Below are positions 9,247 to 18,478 of a stretch of DNA of 64,000 bases, piece after piece. Both the position numbers and the translations under genes were made by a program. How positions within the stretch are numbered: the stretch's first letter is position 1; each line of letters starts with the position of its first letter. The stretch lies in NCBI GenBank assembly GCA_016185145.1, contig JACPOB010000084.1, positions 41,942 to 105,941 of the forward strand. Reading direction: 5' to 3'. The notes below the pieces were generated by a model. That model had not been told where the DNA came from. It saw only the letters and a program-made list of their open reading frames with translations, and ran no database searches. The DNA is from Rhodospirillales bacterium (GTDB lineage: Bacteria; Pseudomonadota; Alphaproteobacteria; Reyranellales; Reyranellaceae).

Positions 9247-10224
9247 ATGACCAGCAACAAGACCAAGATCTTCATCGACGGCCAGCACGGCACCACCGGC
9301 CTGCAGATCCTCGATCGGCTGAAGGACCGGCCGGACATCGAGCTGCTCGAGCTGCCGATGGCCGATCGCAAGGATCTCGGCAAGCGCGCTGAGATCGCCA
9401 GGGCGGCTGACATCGCCGTGCTCTGCCTGCCCGACGCCGCGGCCAAGGAGCTGGTGGCGGCCCTTGATAGCTCGAAGGGGGGTGACGCCGACACCGTCGT
9501 GATCGACGCCAGCACCGCCCATCGCGTGGCCGATGGCTGGACCTACGGCTTCCCCGAGTTGGCCAAGGACCATCGCCAGAAGCTGCTCGAGTCCAACCGC
9601 ATCTCCAATCCGGGCTGCTATCCGACGGGCGCCATCGCCTTGCTGCGGCCGCTGGTCGACGCCGGCATCGTGCGCGCCGATTCGACTCCCGCCGTGTTCG
9701 GCGTCTCGGGCTACACCGGCGGCGGCAAGGAATTGATCGCCGTCCACGAGCAGCCCGGCGTCGAGCCGTTCGGCCTCTACGGGCTCGAGCTCACGCACAA
9801 GCACGTGCCGGAGATGAAGAAGTACTCCCATCTCCAGCACGCCCCGATGTTCGTGCCGTCGGTCGGCCACTACGCCCAGGGCATGCTGGTGATGGTGCCG
9901 CTGACTCGCGACATCGTGGCGAAGAAGGTGAGCGCCAAGGACGTGCACGGCGTGCTCGCCGACTACTACGCCGGCGAGACCTTCGTGCCGGTGCGGCCGC
10001 TTGCCGACCGCAAGTGGCTGGAGCGCGACCGCTTCCTGCGCGCCGACCGGCTGGTCGACACCAACACCATGGAGCTCGCCGTCTACGGCAACGAGGCCGA
10101 GGAGCAGATCCTGGCCGTGGCCTCGCTCGACAATCTCGGCAAGGGCGCCTCGGGCGCGGCGGTGCAGTGCATCAACCTCAAGACCGGCGTCGACGAGACG
10201 ACGGGACTCGCGGTCGCGGCTTAG
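9247..10224 (+). CDS. argC: N-acetyl-gamma-glutamyl-phosphate reductase, short type
   Basis: 325 residues. It reduces N-acetyl-glutamyl phosphate to the semialdehyde with NADPH in arginine synthesis, in the cytoplasm. The N-terminal Rossmann motif is IDGQHGTTG; the catalytic cysteine is Cys124 in NPGCYPTG; FGVSGYTGGGKE and the late GHYAQGM motif are also present. Length and the DGQHGTTG signature match the short (type 2) ArgC branch. It stands alone here. Its last 47 bases overlap the convergent toxin gene. Confidence 0.93.
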   Translation: MTSNKTKIFIDGQHGTTGLQILDRLKDRPDIELLELPMADRKDLGKRAEIARAADIAVLCLPDAAAKELVAALDSSKGGDADTVVIDASTAHRVADGWTYGFPELAKDHRQKLLESNRISNPGCYPTGAIALLRPLVDAGIVRADSTPAVFGVSGYTGGGKELIAVHEQPGVEPFGLYGLELTHKHVPEMKKYSHLQHAPMFVPSVGHYAQGMLVMVPLTRDIVAKKVSAKDVHGVLADYYAGETFVPVRPLADRKWLERDRFLRADRLVDTNTMELAVYGNEAEEQILAVASLDNLGKGASGAAVQCINLKTGVDETTGLAVAA

Positions 10225-10519
10225 GCGGCTCTTCGGAGTACCCTGCCTCCCGCATGTGGCGGATCGCGAGCACGATCACCGTGTCGTCCAGGACGCGATA
10301 TCGGGCGACGTAACCCGCTGCCCCGAATCTGATGAAGAACTGGCGGGTGTCCGGTCGGTCTGGATCGACCGGACCCAGGCGCGGAAAACGCGCAAGGGTG
10401 GCCAGCCCGTCGAGGATGGCGTTCGCGGCACGCGCTGCCGCGTCCGGATTTTTCGCCAGGAACCGGTGAAGCCGCTCGATGTTGGACGCAGCGTTCCGCG
10501 AATAGACTACTCGTGCCAT
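10178..10519 (-). CDS. RelE/ParE-family toxin
   Basis: About 113 residues from the ATG at 10519 (ARVVYSRNAASNIERL). The frame extends upstream, but that part lies inside the antitoxin gene. RelE/ParE features are the helical N-terminus with IERLHRFLAKNP, then LATLARFPRLG, GYVARYRVLDD and the final strand TVIVLAIRHMREAGY. Known members are ribosome-dependent RNases or gyrase poisons, and which one applies cannot be told. It starts 13 bases inside the antitoxin gene (translational coupling) and its 3' end overlaps argC by 47 bases. Confidence 0.85.
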   Translation of the reverse strand: MARVVYSRNAASNIERLHRFLAKNPDAAARAANAILDGLATLARFPRLGPVDPDRPDTRQFFIRFGAAGYVARYRVLDDTVIVLAIRHMREAGYSEEPPKPRPRVPSSRRRRS

Positions 10520-10809
10520 TTCGGGAAGCGCTTGGGCCTGCGCGTGCCCAGCGACTTGGCCCAGGCGTCGATCTCGGCGTGCGTGACGTGCAGCCCGGTC
10601 TGCTCGTAGTCGGCCCAAGCCTTTTCGGCCTCATCCGCAAAGTCCTGCCGCAACTCCTCGCGCGTCAGGTATTCACGCACCGCTTCTCGCATCAGGTAGT
10701 GCGATGAGCGCTTGCGGGACATCGCCAAGGCAGCCAGGCGGGCCCGATCTTCGGGATCCAGCTTGACCGACACAGGAGACGCTGCGGTGGGACGCGGCTT
10801 GGTAGTCAT
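10507..10809 (-). CDS. Ribbon-helix-helix antitoxin
   Basis: 100 residues; the ATG at 10809 is preferred over a longer frame to 10968. Residues about 10-50 form a ribbon-helix-helix: strand PVSVKLD, then EDRARLAALAMSRKRSSHYLM. The C-terminal acidic helix (DEAEKAWADYEQTG) is the likely toxin-binding tail. It is upstream of and overlaps the toxin, the usual order. A palindrome just upstream probably mediates autorepression. Confidence 0.85.
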   Translation of the reverse strand: MTTKPRPTAASPVSVKLDPEDRARLAALAMSRKRSSHYLMREAVREYLTREELRQDFADEAEKAWADYEQTGLHVTHAEIDAWAKSLGTRRPKRFPKWHE

Positions 10810-10816
10810 TGGTAGG

Positions 10817-10837
10817 CAAAGGTAATACCTGCCTTTG
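10817..10837. promoter_or_regulatory. Palindrome upstream of the antitoxin
   Basis: CAAAGG and CCTTTG flank a nine-base centre containing GGTAATACC, itself palindromic. It lies 8 bases upstream of the antitoxin start, where ribbon-helix-helix antitoxins usually bind. Operator role is inferred. Confidence 0.5.
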
Positions 10838-10888
10838 GCGATGCAAGCGACCGTGCTCGACGGAGTCGCCTCGGCGAGTGCCCGGATG

Positions 10889-10912
10889 AAAAATGACACC
10901 TGCGTCATTTTT
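10889..10912. promoter_or_regulatory. Inverted repeat before the cyclase gene
   Basis: Nine-base arms AAAAATGAC / GTCATTTTT around a six-base loop, just before TTGACT (10915-10920), a possible -35 for the cyclase at 10970. It could be an operator or a small terminator separating the divergent units. Confidence 0.4.
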
Positions 10913-10969
10913 TCTTGACTCCCGGCTCGAGGCGCATGATCCTGCCCCATCGGTTGAGGGGCATCCACG

Positions 10970-12193
10970 ATGCGCTATCTTCCCGACTTACGCTTTGGCA
11001 CGGAAGCCTATCCAGAAATCGTCGCCCGACGCCTGCGAGCGACCAACCTCCTGGCGTGGATACTGGCGGCGGTCCTGGGCGTCTTTGCCGCCTGGCGTCT
11101 CGCCGATGGCAGCGCGCACTGGAAGTACGCCGCCCTCGTCGCGCTGGCCTATGTCTTCCTTCCGCTGCTGCACCGCCTCAATGACATGGCGGCGCCGCTG
11201 ACCCTGGTGGCCATCGGCTACACGTGGACGTTCGCGATCACCATGGTGGTCGGCATCGACAGCGGAACCACCTATTTCCTTCTGGCCGCCGCGGCGCTCG
11301 GCATCGCCTTGCTGGGCGCGGAGCACCTCGCCTTCGCCATCCTGGTCGCCACTGCTGCGGCTGCAGCAATGATCGCCCTGCGTTTCGTGGCGCCGCGGGA
11401 TCCCGGCGCGGACGCAGTGACCTTCTACGGCAACTTCATCATCAACGTGATCGGCAGCGCAGCCATGCTGTTCGCCGTCATGTACTACGCGCTGCGTCAA
11501 CTCACCCAGGCCGAGCAACGGGCCAACCAGGAGCGTGAGCGCTCGCAACGTCTGCTCCTCAACATGCTGCCGCCGGCTGTCGCCGAACGCCTGATGCTCG
11601 ATCCTGACGAGACGATTGCGGATGCCTTTCCCGAGGCGTCGGTCTTGTTTGCCGACATGGGCGGCTTCACCGCCCGATCGAGCGACACCACGCCGGAGGA
11701 GCTCGTGGGCTTCCTCAATCGCGTCTATACGAGCCTCGACAGCCTGGTCGAGCGGCATGGACTCGAGAAGATCAAGTCGGCAGGCGACGCCTACATCGTG
11801 GTCAGCGGCGTGCCCACGTCGACGGCAGACCATGCCGCCGCGATCGCTAACCTCGCCCTCGACATGCGCGAAACCCTGGCTGACCTGGTCGATGCCAGGG
11901 ATCGCCACGTGCCGGTGCGCATCGGCATCGCGTCTGGCCCGGTGGTCGCTGGCGTCGTCGGCACGCGCAAGTTCTTCTACGATGTCTGGGGCGATGCCGT
12001 GAACACGGCTGCCCGCATGGAATCGTCCGGCGAAGCCGGCAAGATCCAGATTGCGCCCGAGACGCATCGATTGCTCGGTGCGCGCTTCGATCTCGAGGAG
12101 CGTGGCACGATCGAGGTGCGCGGCAAGGGGCCCATGCGGACCTGGTTCCTGAAAGGACGGATCTCGCCCCGGCTCCAGTCTGTCGCGGCATGA
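10970..12193 (+). CDS. Membrane-bound class III adenylate cyclase
   Basis: 407 residues. The N-terminal half holds about six membrane segments (25-185), then a short coiled linker (QAEQRANQERERSQRLLLNMLPP) and a catalytic domain (about 225-395). Metal-binding Asp is in VLFADMGGFT and the second in SAGDAYIV; the Lys of EKIKSAGD is the adenine-selecting position; WGDAVNTAARME supplies the transition-state Asn and Arg. All key residues are present, so ATP to cAMP is expected. The layout of a six-helix membrane domain, linker and cyclase is common in alphaproteobacteria. It is divergent from the toxin-antitoxin pair. Confidence 0.9.
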   Translation: MRYLPDLRFGTEAYPEIVARRLRATNLLAWILAAVLGVFAAWRLADGSAHWKYAALVALAYVFLPLLHRLNDMAAPLTLVAIGYTWTFAITMVVGIDSGTTYFLLAAAALGIALLGAEHLAFAILVATAAAAAMIALRFVAPRDPGADAVTFYGNFIINVIGSAAMLFAVMYYALRQLTQAEQRANQERERSQRLLLNMLPPAVAERLMLDPDETIADAFPEASVLFADMGGFTARSSDTTPEELVGFLNRVYTSLDSLVERHGLEKIKSAGDAYIVVSGVPTSTADHAAAIANLALDMRETLADLVDARDRHVPVRIGIASGPVVAGVVGTRKFFYDVWGDAVNTAARMESSGEAGKIQIAPETHRLLGARFDLEERGTIEVRGKGPMRTWFLKGRISPRLQSVAA

Positions 12194-12218
12194 TCTGCCG
12201 CTGACCGACGCCGCAACG

Positions 12219-13142
12219 TTACGCTGATGCGGCGAACCGCGTCTTCGCCAGCGGCGTGAGCAGGCGGCGCAGCCAGGCGACCTCGGGGTCGTGGGTGCGG
12301 ACGCGGCTCCACAGCAGCACATGCGGCATCGGCGCGATGGTGAACGGCACGCGCCGGCTCTCGAGGCCATGCGGCCGGAGCGTGCCGGCCATGGCCGGGA
12401 TGGGCAGGGTGGCCAGAAGGTCCGAGGCCGCCAGCACCGGCGCGACCGCGGAGAAGTTGGGCACCCAGCCGGCGATGGTGCGGTCGATGCCCGCTGCCGT
12501 GGCGGCGGTGTTGACCGGGCTCTCGAGCTGGTCGCCGACGCGCACCACGAGGTGCTGCCACTGGCTCCAGGCACGTCGGCCCCAGCGCCGCAACGCGGGA
12601 TGGTCGCGCCGCGCGAAGCAGCGCCAGTGCAGCGCGCCGATATCCTCGGCCTCCAGGCCCGCCGACAGGCCGAGGCCAGCCGGCGCGATGGCGAGGTCGA
12701 GCTGGCCCTCGGCAAGCTCGAGCAGCATGGTCTCGCGCGGCCCCGTCCATTCGATCGACACGCCAGGCGCGCGGCGCCGCGCCATCGTCAGCAGGTCGAT
12801 GAACATCGCCTGGGCGAAGTCGGGCGCGGCCAGGCGGAAGACGCGGCTCGACGTCGCCGGGTCGAAGTGGCGGCGCGGCGCCAGCACGCGCTGCAGGCCG
12901 CCCAGCAACGGCCGCACCTGCTCCATCAGCTCGACGGCGAAGGCGGTCGGCTCCATGTGCCGGCCGCCCTTCAGCAGCAGCGGATCGCCGAGCTGCTCGC
13001 GCAGGCGGGCCAGCGAATGGCTGACCGCCGACTGGGTGCGGCCGAGCCGCGCCGCCGCGCGGCTGACGCCGCGCTCGGCCATCAGCACGTCCAGCACGAC
13101 AAGCAGGTTGAGGTCGAAGCGGCGGAAATCGATCTGGCTCAT
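12219..13142 (-). CDS. LysR-family transcriptional regulator (NodD-like branch)
   Basis: 307 residues. The N-terminal helix-turn-helix is clear (FDLNLLVVLDVLMAERGVSR, AARLGRTQSAVSHSLARL). The effector domain begins near residue 90 and includes the NodD/LeuO-like LAEGQLDLAIAP. It starts next to a divergent secreted-protein gene with a LysR-type box between them, so local regulation is likely. The ligand is unknown. Confidence 0.9.
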   Translation of the reverse strand: MSQIDFRRFDLNLLVVLDVLMAERGVSRAAARLGRTQSAVSHSLARLREQLGDPLLLKGGRHMEPTAFAVELMEQVRPLLGGLQRVLAPRRHFDPATSSRVFRLAAPDFAQAMFIDLLTMARRRAPGVSIEWTGPRETMLLELAEGQLDLAIAPAGLGLSAGLEAEDIGALHWRCFARRDHPALRRWGRRAWSQWQHLVVRVGDQLESPVNTAATAAGIDRTIAGWVPNFSAVAPVLAASDLLATLPIPAMAGTLRPHGLESRRVPFTIAPMPHVLLWSRVRTHDPEVAWLRRLLTPLAKTRFAASA

Positions 13143-13147
13143 GATCG

Positions 13148-13162
13148 ATGCAGATTATGCAT
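13148..13162. promoter_or_regulatory. LysR box (T-N11-A)
   Basis: ATGCAGATTATGCAT contains the dyad ATGCA / TGCAT around GATTA, fitting T-N11-A. It sits between the divergent starts at 13142 and 13199. It also makes the upstream ATG at 13148 an unlikely start for the rightward gene. Confidence 0.5.
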
Positions 13163-13198
13163 TGGATCGATGCCCGTCGGCAAAGCCAGCATGTCGCC

Positions 13199-13900
13199 AT
13201 GCAGCGACGCACCCTGATCGGCGGCCTCGGCGCCGCCCTTTCCCTGCTCTCCCTCCCGCCGCTCGATGCCCGGGCCAATGAGGTGCCGCGGCCGCTTGGC
13301 GTGAACCTGGTGACCGCCACCCCCGCGCGTTGGGGCGGCCACGATTGCCTCGCCGTCGAGCTCACCGACGCCGAGCAGGCGCTGCGCCTCGGCACCCAGG
13401 GCGGCGGCAACCGGCCCAGCATGGCTCTCGTGGCGCCGGCTTTCACCGACGGCGTCCTCGAGGCGACGGTGGCGGGCGTGCTGACGGGTCGTGGCGCGCC
13501 CGACGACCGCGGCTTCGTCGGCCTGTCGTTCCATGTCGGCGACGGTTTTTCGAGTCACGAGACGGTCTACCTGCGTATGACCAACGGCCGGCAGAACGTG
13601 CCGCCGCCGCCGGCGCCGCGCATCGACCGCGCCATCCAATACGTCGCCGATCCGGGCTTCCATTTCTCCGATTCGCGCGCCGCCTTCCCGGGCCGCTACG
13701 AGAAGGGCGCGGACATTGCGCTCGGCCGCTGGCATCGACTGCGGCTCGAGATCGCGGGTTCGCATCTCGGCGCTCGCGTCGACGGCGTCGAGGTTCTCAT
13801 CGTCGACGACCTGCGCTTCCCGGGCCGGCGCGGGCCGGTCGGCCTGTTCGTCGGCGACGGCTCGCGCGGCTATTTCCGCGACGTCGTTGTCACGGTATGA
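13199..13900 (+). CDS. Secreted protein with concanavalin-like fold, possible Tat export
   Basis: 233 residues from the ATG at 13199 (QRRTLIGGLGAALSLLSLPP), which gives a compact twin-Arg-type signal; an upstream in-frame ATG at 13148 lies in the LysR box. The mature part is beta-rich and ends with GRWHRLRLEIAGSHLGARVDG, VEVLIVDD and GPVGLFVGDGSRGYFRDV. That layout resembles laminin-G / DUF1080-like concanavalin folds used for sugar binding. No catalytic residues are identifiable. It is divergent from the LysR gene and 10 bases upstream of a second secreted protein. Confidence 0.7.
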   Translation: MQRRTLIGGLGAALSLLSLPPLDARANEVPRPLGVNLVTATPARWGGHDCLAVELTDAEQALRLGTQGGGNRPSMALVAPAFTDGVLEATVAGVLTGRGAPDDRGFVGLSFHVGDGFSSHETVYLRMTNGRQNVPPPPAPRIDRAIQYVADPGFHFSDSRAAFPGRYEKGADIALGRWHRLRLEIAGSHLGARVDGVEVLIVDDLRFPGRRGPVGLFVGDGSRGYFRDVVVTV

Positions 13901-13910
13901 CCTCATTCGA

Positions 13911-14396
13911 ATGAGAACGAACATCTTCAGGCTCTGCACGGCGCTTCTGCTCGCCCTGTCGCTGGCCGTCCCGCTTGGCGCCCTGGCCGGCGACCGCATC
14001 TACTACGGCACGCGCGCCGGCATGCATGTCACCACCGTCGGCAAGTCGGGCATCGGCACGGCCAATGCCGTGATCCTCATCAAGCACACGCCCGAGGACG
14101 CCAAGGCGGTCTGCGTCGAATACTTGGTGGACGAGTCGCCAGACTGCGTGCGCCGGATGCTGGCCGAGCTGAAGATCGCCGACCGGGTGAGCGGCAACTG
14201 CACGACCAGGACCTGGACCGACATGTACGACGGCCGCTACGCCTTCATGGGCGAGGCCAAGAAGTCGGACGACATGATCGCCGACTACGCCATCAAGGAC
14301 CTCCGGACCGGCGAGATCCTCGACGGCTCGCCGCCGTCGGGCTACGACGTGCAGCTCACGATCTTCCAGCAGCTTTGCCCGGGCGTGGCGAAGTAG
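13911..14396 (+). CDS. Small secreted protein of unknown function
   Basis: 161 residues from the ATG at 13911; the longer upstream frame overlaps the preceding gene. Residues 1-27 are a signal peptide (LLLALSLAVPLGALAG). Four cysteines (CVEYLV, DCVRRML, NCTTRTW, LCPG) suggest disulfides in the periplasm. GSPPSGYDVQLTIFQQLC is near the end. It is probably co-transcribed with the gene 10 bases upstream. I do not recognise the family. Confidence 0.75.
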   Translation: MRTNIFRLCTALLLALSLAVPLGALAGDRIYYGTRAGMHVTTVGKSGIGTANAVILIKHTPEDAKAVCVEYLVDESPDCVRRMLAELKIADRVSGNCTTRTWTDMYDGRYAFMGEAKKSDDMIADYAIKDLRTGEILDGSPPSGYDVQLTIFQQLCPGVAK

Positions 14397-14421
14397 CCTT
14401 CGCCTCACTCCCTTTGCCGAT

Positions 14422-14928
14422 CTAGATCTTGCGGCTGTCGTAAGCCCACTGCAGCAGGGCCTGGCGCTGCCGCGGCCGGCACAACGGATCGCCCGGCTCG
14501 CAGTTCGCCCGCACCTGGGCGGCGTGGCGGCGGAAGGCCTTCCAGCGCCGGATCTGCCGTCTGTCCTCGTCCGGCAGACGGCGGCCGATGTAATAGCGGC
14601 AGTACCATTGGAACCAGCCGCGCGGGTCGTCGGGATGGATCCAGCCCTTGCGCCGCCATTCCGACAGCGGCTGGCTGGCATCGACGCCGAAATAGTTCAG
14701 CGAACAATCGCGCCGCGGCGGCGACAGCTTGGCGCGTCGGAACCAGCTCGCGGGAAACTCCTTGCGGCAATCCGTCATGTACTTGCCGCAGAACACGCCG
14801 AGCCGGAGCATTTCCGCCGGCGTGAGGTCGGGCGCGAAGCCCGCATCGAAGCCGCGCCCGATGGGTGCGGACAGGCGGTATCGATACCCTCTCTGCATGC
14901 GGTCGTTGACGACGACGGTCTTGCGCAC
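14422..14928 (-). CDS. Conserved uncharacterised protein, Trp/Arg/Cys-rich
   Basis: 168 residues from a GTG at 14928 with GGAG six bases upstream; an ATG at 14898 is the alternative. The pattern LSAPIGRGFDAGF, CGKYMTDCRKEFP, NYFGVDASQPLSEW, HPDDPRGWFQWYCRYYIGR and RRWKAFRRH matches a short conserved family seen in bacteria and fungi with no known function. No signal peptide, so cytoplasmic or nuclease-like roles are open. It is downstream of the cyclase/TPR gene on the same strand and convergent with 13911-14396. Confidence 0.75.
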   Translation of the reverse strand: MRKTVVVNDRMQRGYRYRLSAPIGRGFDAGFAPDLTPAEMLRLGVFCGKYMTDCRKEFPASWFRRAKLSPPRRDCSLNYFGVDASQPLSEWRRKGWIHPDDPRGWFQWYCRYYIGRRLPDEDRRQIRRWKAFRRHAAQVRANCEPGDPLCRPRQRQALLQWAYDSRKI

Positions 14929-14990
14929 GGAATGCTCCAGATTGGACGATCCTGCCAGGGTACGCGGTAACAGCGGCCTTCGTCGCCCCC

Positions 14991-16820
14991 TCACTCCGGC
15001 AGTCCCGCCAGCACCAGGTGGTCGCCAAATAACCGCCGCTGCTCGGCGTCCTTGAACGCATGCCCAGCGGCGAACTTGCGCGCGCTGAAGGTCGGGTTGA
15101 CGCGCAGCAGCGCGCGGCCGACCTCGTGCGCCTCCTTCAGCTGGCCGCTGGCGGCGAGGCTCGCGGCGAGGAAGCGCAGGTTGCCGACGAAGCGCGGATT
15201 GAGCGCCATCGACTTGGCCCCCCAGTTCGCCGCCTCGAGCCAGTCGCCGCGGGCATAGGCCGCGAGTCCGGCCAGCCCGTAGGAGAAGAAGACATGCGCG
15301 TCGTAGGGCGAGAGCCGCAGCCCGATCTCGACGCGGCGTTTGGCCTCGCGCGTCTCGCCGATGTAGCAGAAGGTGGCGCTGCTGCGCAGCCAGGCGATGG
15401 CCGCACTGGGATTGGCCGCCAGCGCCCGGTCGAACAGCTCGATGGCATGGTCGTAGTCGTGGAACAGCCACGACCGGATATGGCCGCACAGCGACAGCGC
15501 CAGCGGATCGAAGCGGTCGTAGGCGAGCGCGAGCCGGCTCAAGCGCTCGGCCTCCAGGTGATCGGCGGTCGGATCGGGCGAGGTGCCCTCGTAGAAGCGC
15601 TCGCCGTGACAGGTCGCGGCCAGCGCATAGGCCGCGGCGTAGCTGGGATCGAGCCCCATGGCGCGCTCGAACAAGGGCAGCGCCTTCTCCCACGGATCGT
15701 CCTCGACGCGGTAGAGCAGGTCGAGACCGCGCAGCACGCTTTCGTAGGCGTCGAGGCTTTCGGGATGCTTCTTCAGGACGCGGCGCAGCTCGGACTCCTG
15801 CACCTGCGGCGCGATCGTCGTCACCACGCGCGCCGACAGCTCGTCCTGCAGCTGGAACAGATCCGCCGCCGCGCCGGCGAAGCGGTCGCTCCAGATCGCC
15901 GTGCCCGTCTCGCAGTCGCAGAGCTCGGCCGATAGCCGCACCCTGCCGCCGTCTCGCCGCACGCTCCCGGTCAGCATGTAGCGCACGGCGAGCTCGCGCC
16001 GTACGCGCTCCGGATCGTGCACCTGGCCGCGATAGCGCAGCACCGAGCTGCGCGAGATCACGATCAGCTCGGGCAGGCAGGCGAGCGCCGCGATGATCTC
16101 CTCGACCAGCCCGTCGGAGAACCACGACGCGCCCCCATCCTTGCCCTGGTCGTCCTCCGTCTGGTCGACGAAGGGCAGCACGGCGATCGAGGGCCGCCGG
16201 CGCTGGAAGCTGTCGATCGTCCCGCCGCGCGCACCTTCCCTCGCACCTTCCCTCGCTCCGGGCGCCTTCGGCCCGACGGCATAGGCGTGCACCGGCCGGC
16301 TCATGTTGCGCAACGCAAGCGGCCCCAGCTCCTCGATCGGCTGCGACAGGCGGCCCGAGATCAAGTCCATGACAGCGGCCGATACCAGCACGCCGCCCAC
16401 CGGCGCATGCGCCTGCAGGCGCGACACGATGTTGATGCCGTCGCCCAGGAGGTCGGTGCCCTCGACGGTGACCTCGCCCATGTGGATGGCGCAGCGCAGT
16501 TCGAGCCGCGTCGCCGCGTCCTGGCCCGCCGCCGTGCGCGCCACCGCCTCCTGCACGATCAGCGAGGTCCGCGTGGCTTCGACCGGGCTGGTGAACTCGA
16601 CCAGCAGGCCGTCGCCCAGCGCCTTGAAGATGCGCCCGCCGCCGGCGGCGATCAGCGGATCGATCTCGGCCCGCAACTCCCGCCACGCCGCCAGCACGCG
16701 CTCCTCGTCGGCCTCGACGAGGGCGGTGAAGTTGACGACGTCGAAGGCAGCGACCACGACCAGCCGGCGGCCACCGTTGGTCGCGCCGGCGCGTGCGCTG
16801 TGAGAGCGCTTGGCGGCCAT
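14991..16820 (-). CDS. Soluble class III cyclase with TPR repeats
   Basis: 609 residues from the ATG at 16820, with AGGGA nine bases upstream; an ATG at 16853 has no ribosome site. Residues about 20-180 are a cyclase domain with all key positions: FDVVNFTAL, GRIFKALGDG (Lys and Asp) and LLGDGINIVSRL (Asp, Asn, Arg). A linker follows, then a TolB/FlgO-like segment (SIAVLPFVD, FSDGLVEEIIAAL, ISRSSVLRYRG, YMLTGSVRR), then TPR-like helices (ALPLFERAMGLDPSYAAAY, AIELFDRALAANPSAA). The combination is common in rhizobia and relatives. cAMP production is likely; the signal sensed is unknown. Confidence 0.9.
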   Translation of the reverse strand: MAAKRSHSARAGATNGGRRLVVVAAFDVVNFTALVEADEERVLAAWRELRAEIDPLIAAGGGRIFKALGDGLLVEFTSPVEATRTSLIVQEAVARTAAGQDAATRLELRCAIHMGEVTVEGTDLLGDGINIVSRLQAHAPVGGVLVSAAVMDLISGRLSQPIEELGPLALRNMSRPVHAYAVGPKAPGAREGAREGARGGTIDSFQRRRPSIAVLPFVDQTEDDQGKDGGASWFSDGLVEEIIAALACLPELIVISRSSVLRYRGQVHDPERVRRELAVRYMLTGSVRRDGGRVRLSAELCDCETGTAIWSDRFAGAAADLFQLQDELSARVVTTIAPQVQESELRRVLKKHPESLDAYESVLRGLDLLYRVEDDPWEKALPLFERAMGLDPSYAAAYALAATCHGERFYEGTSPDPTADHLEAERLSRLALAYDRFDPLALSLCGHIRSWLFHDYDHAIELFDRALAANPSAAIAWLRSSATFCYIGETREAKRRVEIGLRLSPYDAHVFFSYGLAGLAAYARGDWLEAANWGAKSMALNPRFVGNLRFLAASLAASGQLKEAHEVGRALLRVNPTFSARKFAAGHAFKDAEQRRLFGDHLVLAGLPE

Positions 16821-17172
16821 GCGTGAGATCCCTGTAAAGGCGATGGAATCCATTCAGCTGCTTTGCGCCGAAAGCTTGGCATCATCGCGACGCACAAGCC
16901 GTTCGGCGGCCGCCGCGCCGAATGAAGCGGGAAGTTGCCGAAACGACACACTCAAGCCGGCGCGAAGGGTCGCCTTCTGCGAGAGCCGGGACTGTGGGTT
17001 TTCGCACCATCGCGGTGACGAAGCCGTGAGACTCGGCGCGCATGCTGCGACAAGCGTGCTGCGCGCCCCCCTCGAACGCGTGCCTCATTGCTTCAGCAGA
17101 ACCGCAAGGAGACACGCGTCACCGCATCTTGCAATGTGCCCTGCTGTCAGGTTCCTTCTGGTGTGGCTGCCG
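16821..17172. other. Gap between cyclase and autotransporter
   Basis: About 350 bases with no credible gene. It includes an imperfect dyad near 17036-17066 (GCGCGCA / TGCGCGC). It probably contains the cyclase promoter. Confidence 0.4.
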
Positions 17173-18478
17173 TCACCAGACCATGCGCACGCCGGCGGTG
17201 ATGGCATGCGCGCTGTCCTGGGCCGAGATGTCGCCCTCGTAGCGGAGATAGACCGACGTCGCCTCGGCGATCGCCGTGTTGGCCGACAGGCCGATGACCG
17301 CGCCGTCGCGCTGCGGGGAGACGCCCCAGGTCGTGAACGGCATCGCCGGCGCGCCCGCCAGCGTCGCCGCTACCGGACGGCCGACGTCGGCATACTCATG
17401 GCTCCAGCCCAGGCGAAGCTGCATCGCGAGCTTTTCCCGCCAGCCCAGGTCCATCGACCCGCCGAGCTGTGCGCCGATCACCGTGCGCAGCGAGTTGGTC
17501 GTCTGCTGCGCCACCGAGAGATTGAGCGACTGCGCGCCCGTCTCGGTGAAGGCGTTCTGGTTGGCCGTGTAGGCTTGTAGCCGCGCGAACGGCGTCACGA
17601 AGGCGTTGGCATTGGTGCCGATGTCGAAGCGGTATCCCGTCTCGAGCTGGCCGTACCACTGGTTGGCCCCGGTCTGGCCGTTGGCGGTGCGCGGCTGCAG
17701 GCCGGGCACGGCGATGTTCCGCCACATCTGGTTCCAGGTGTAGGCGTAGCCGATCAGGCCATCGGCATAGACCTTGTCCTGGGCGAAGCCGCCATAGAGG
17801 CCGACCTGGAAGGTGTTGGAGCGGCCCATGCCGTCGAAGCCGCTGACCCACTGCGTGCCGGTCGAGTAGCCCGCGGTCACGCCCATGCGGAAGTTGTCCG
17901 TGACCAGGCGATCGAGGCCGGCGGCGAAGCCGCCGGCATTGTAGGTGACGGTGCCGACGGACTGGCCGGCGCCGATGGTGCCGAGGCCACCCAGCGCGCC
18001 GCCCCAGGCGCCCCACTTCGGCGGCACGGTGGCATCGCAGGCGACGTCGCAGGCCTCGGCCAGCGCCACGCGATTGCTCATCGGTGACCCGCCGCCGCCG
18101 GTCTGGTTGCTGAAATTGTTCATGAAGAGCTGCATGCCCTGGACCATCGAGGTCGAGAAGCCGGCGTAGTTGTTGCCCGAGATTGCCGTCATGACGGCCT
18201 GGCCCTGCTGCGCGGTGGCGGTGGCGAGCGTGCCCAGTACGGTGGCGAAATCGCCGGTGGCGTTGTTGGCGTTGGCGTCGAGCACCGCGCCGACGGCGTA
18301 CTGGGTCGGGTTCAAGGCCTGCGCCGCGAAGCCGCCGATCGCCAGGTTGAGATAGGCGTTGTTGGCGTCGTAGCTCAGGCTCGACTGCAGGAAGGGATAG
18401 GGCTCGTTCACCGACGCGAACGTGCCGGTCAATCCGCCGGCCGCGTTCAGGATCCTGTAGGTGGTGCTCGGCGCATAG
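17173..18478 (-). repeat. Barrel-coding direct repeat (copy 1; copy 2 at 20624-21929)
   Basis: The two neighbouring autotransporters share nearly identical DNA over their last 1.3 kb, both read on the minus strand, with only scattered substitutions and two short length changes. Upstream of this block the passengers are unrelated. This indicates recent duplication or ongoing gene conversion of the barrel. Confidence 0.9.

Noticed and set aside
16821..17172. Possible small gene or RNA between cyclase and autotransporter
   Set aside because: Only an imperfect GC-rich dyad is visible; no start signal, terminator or coding pattern.
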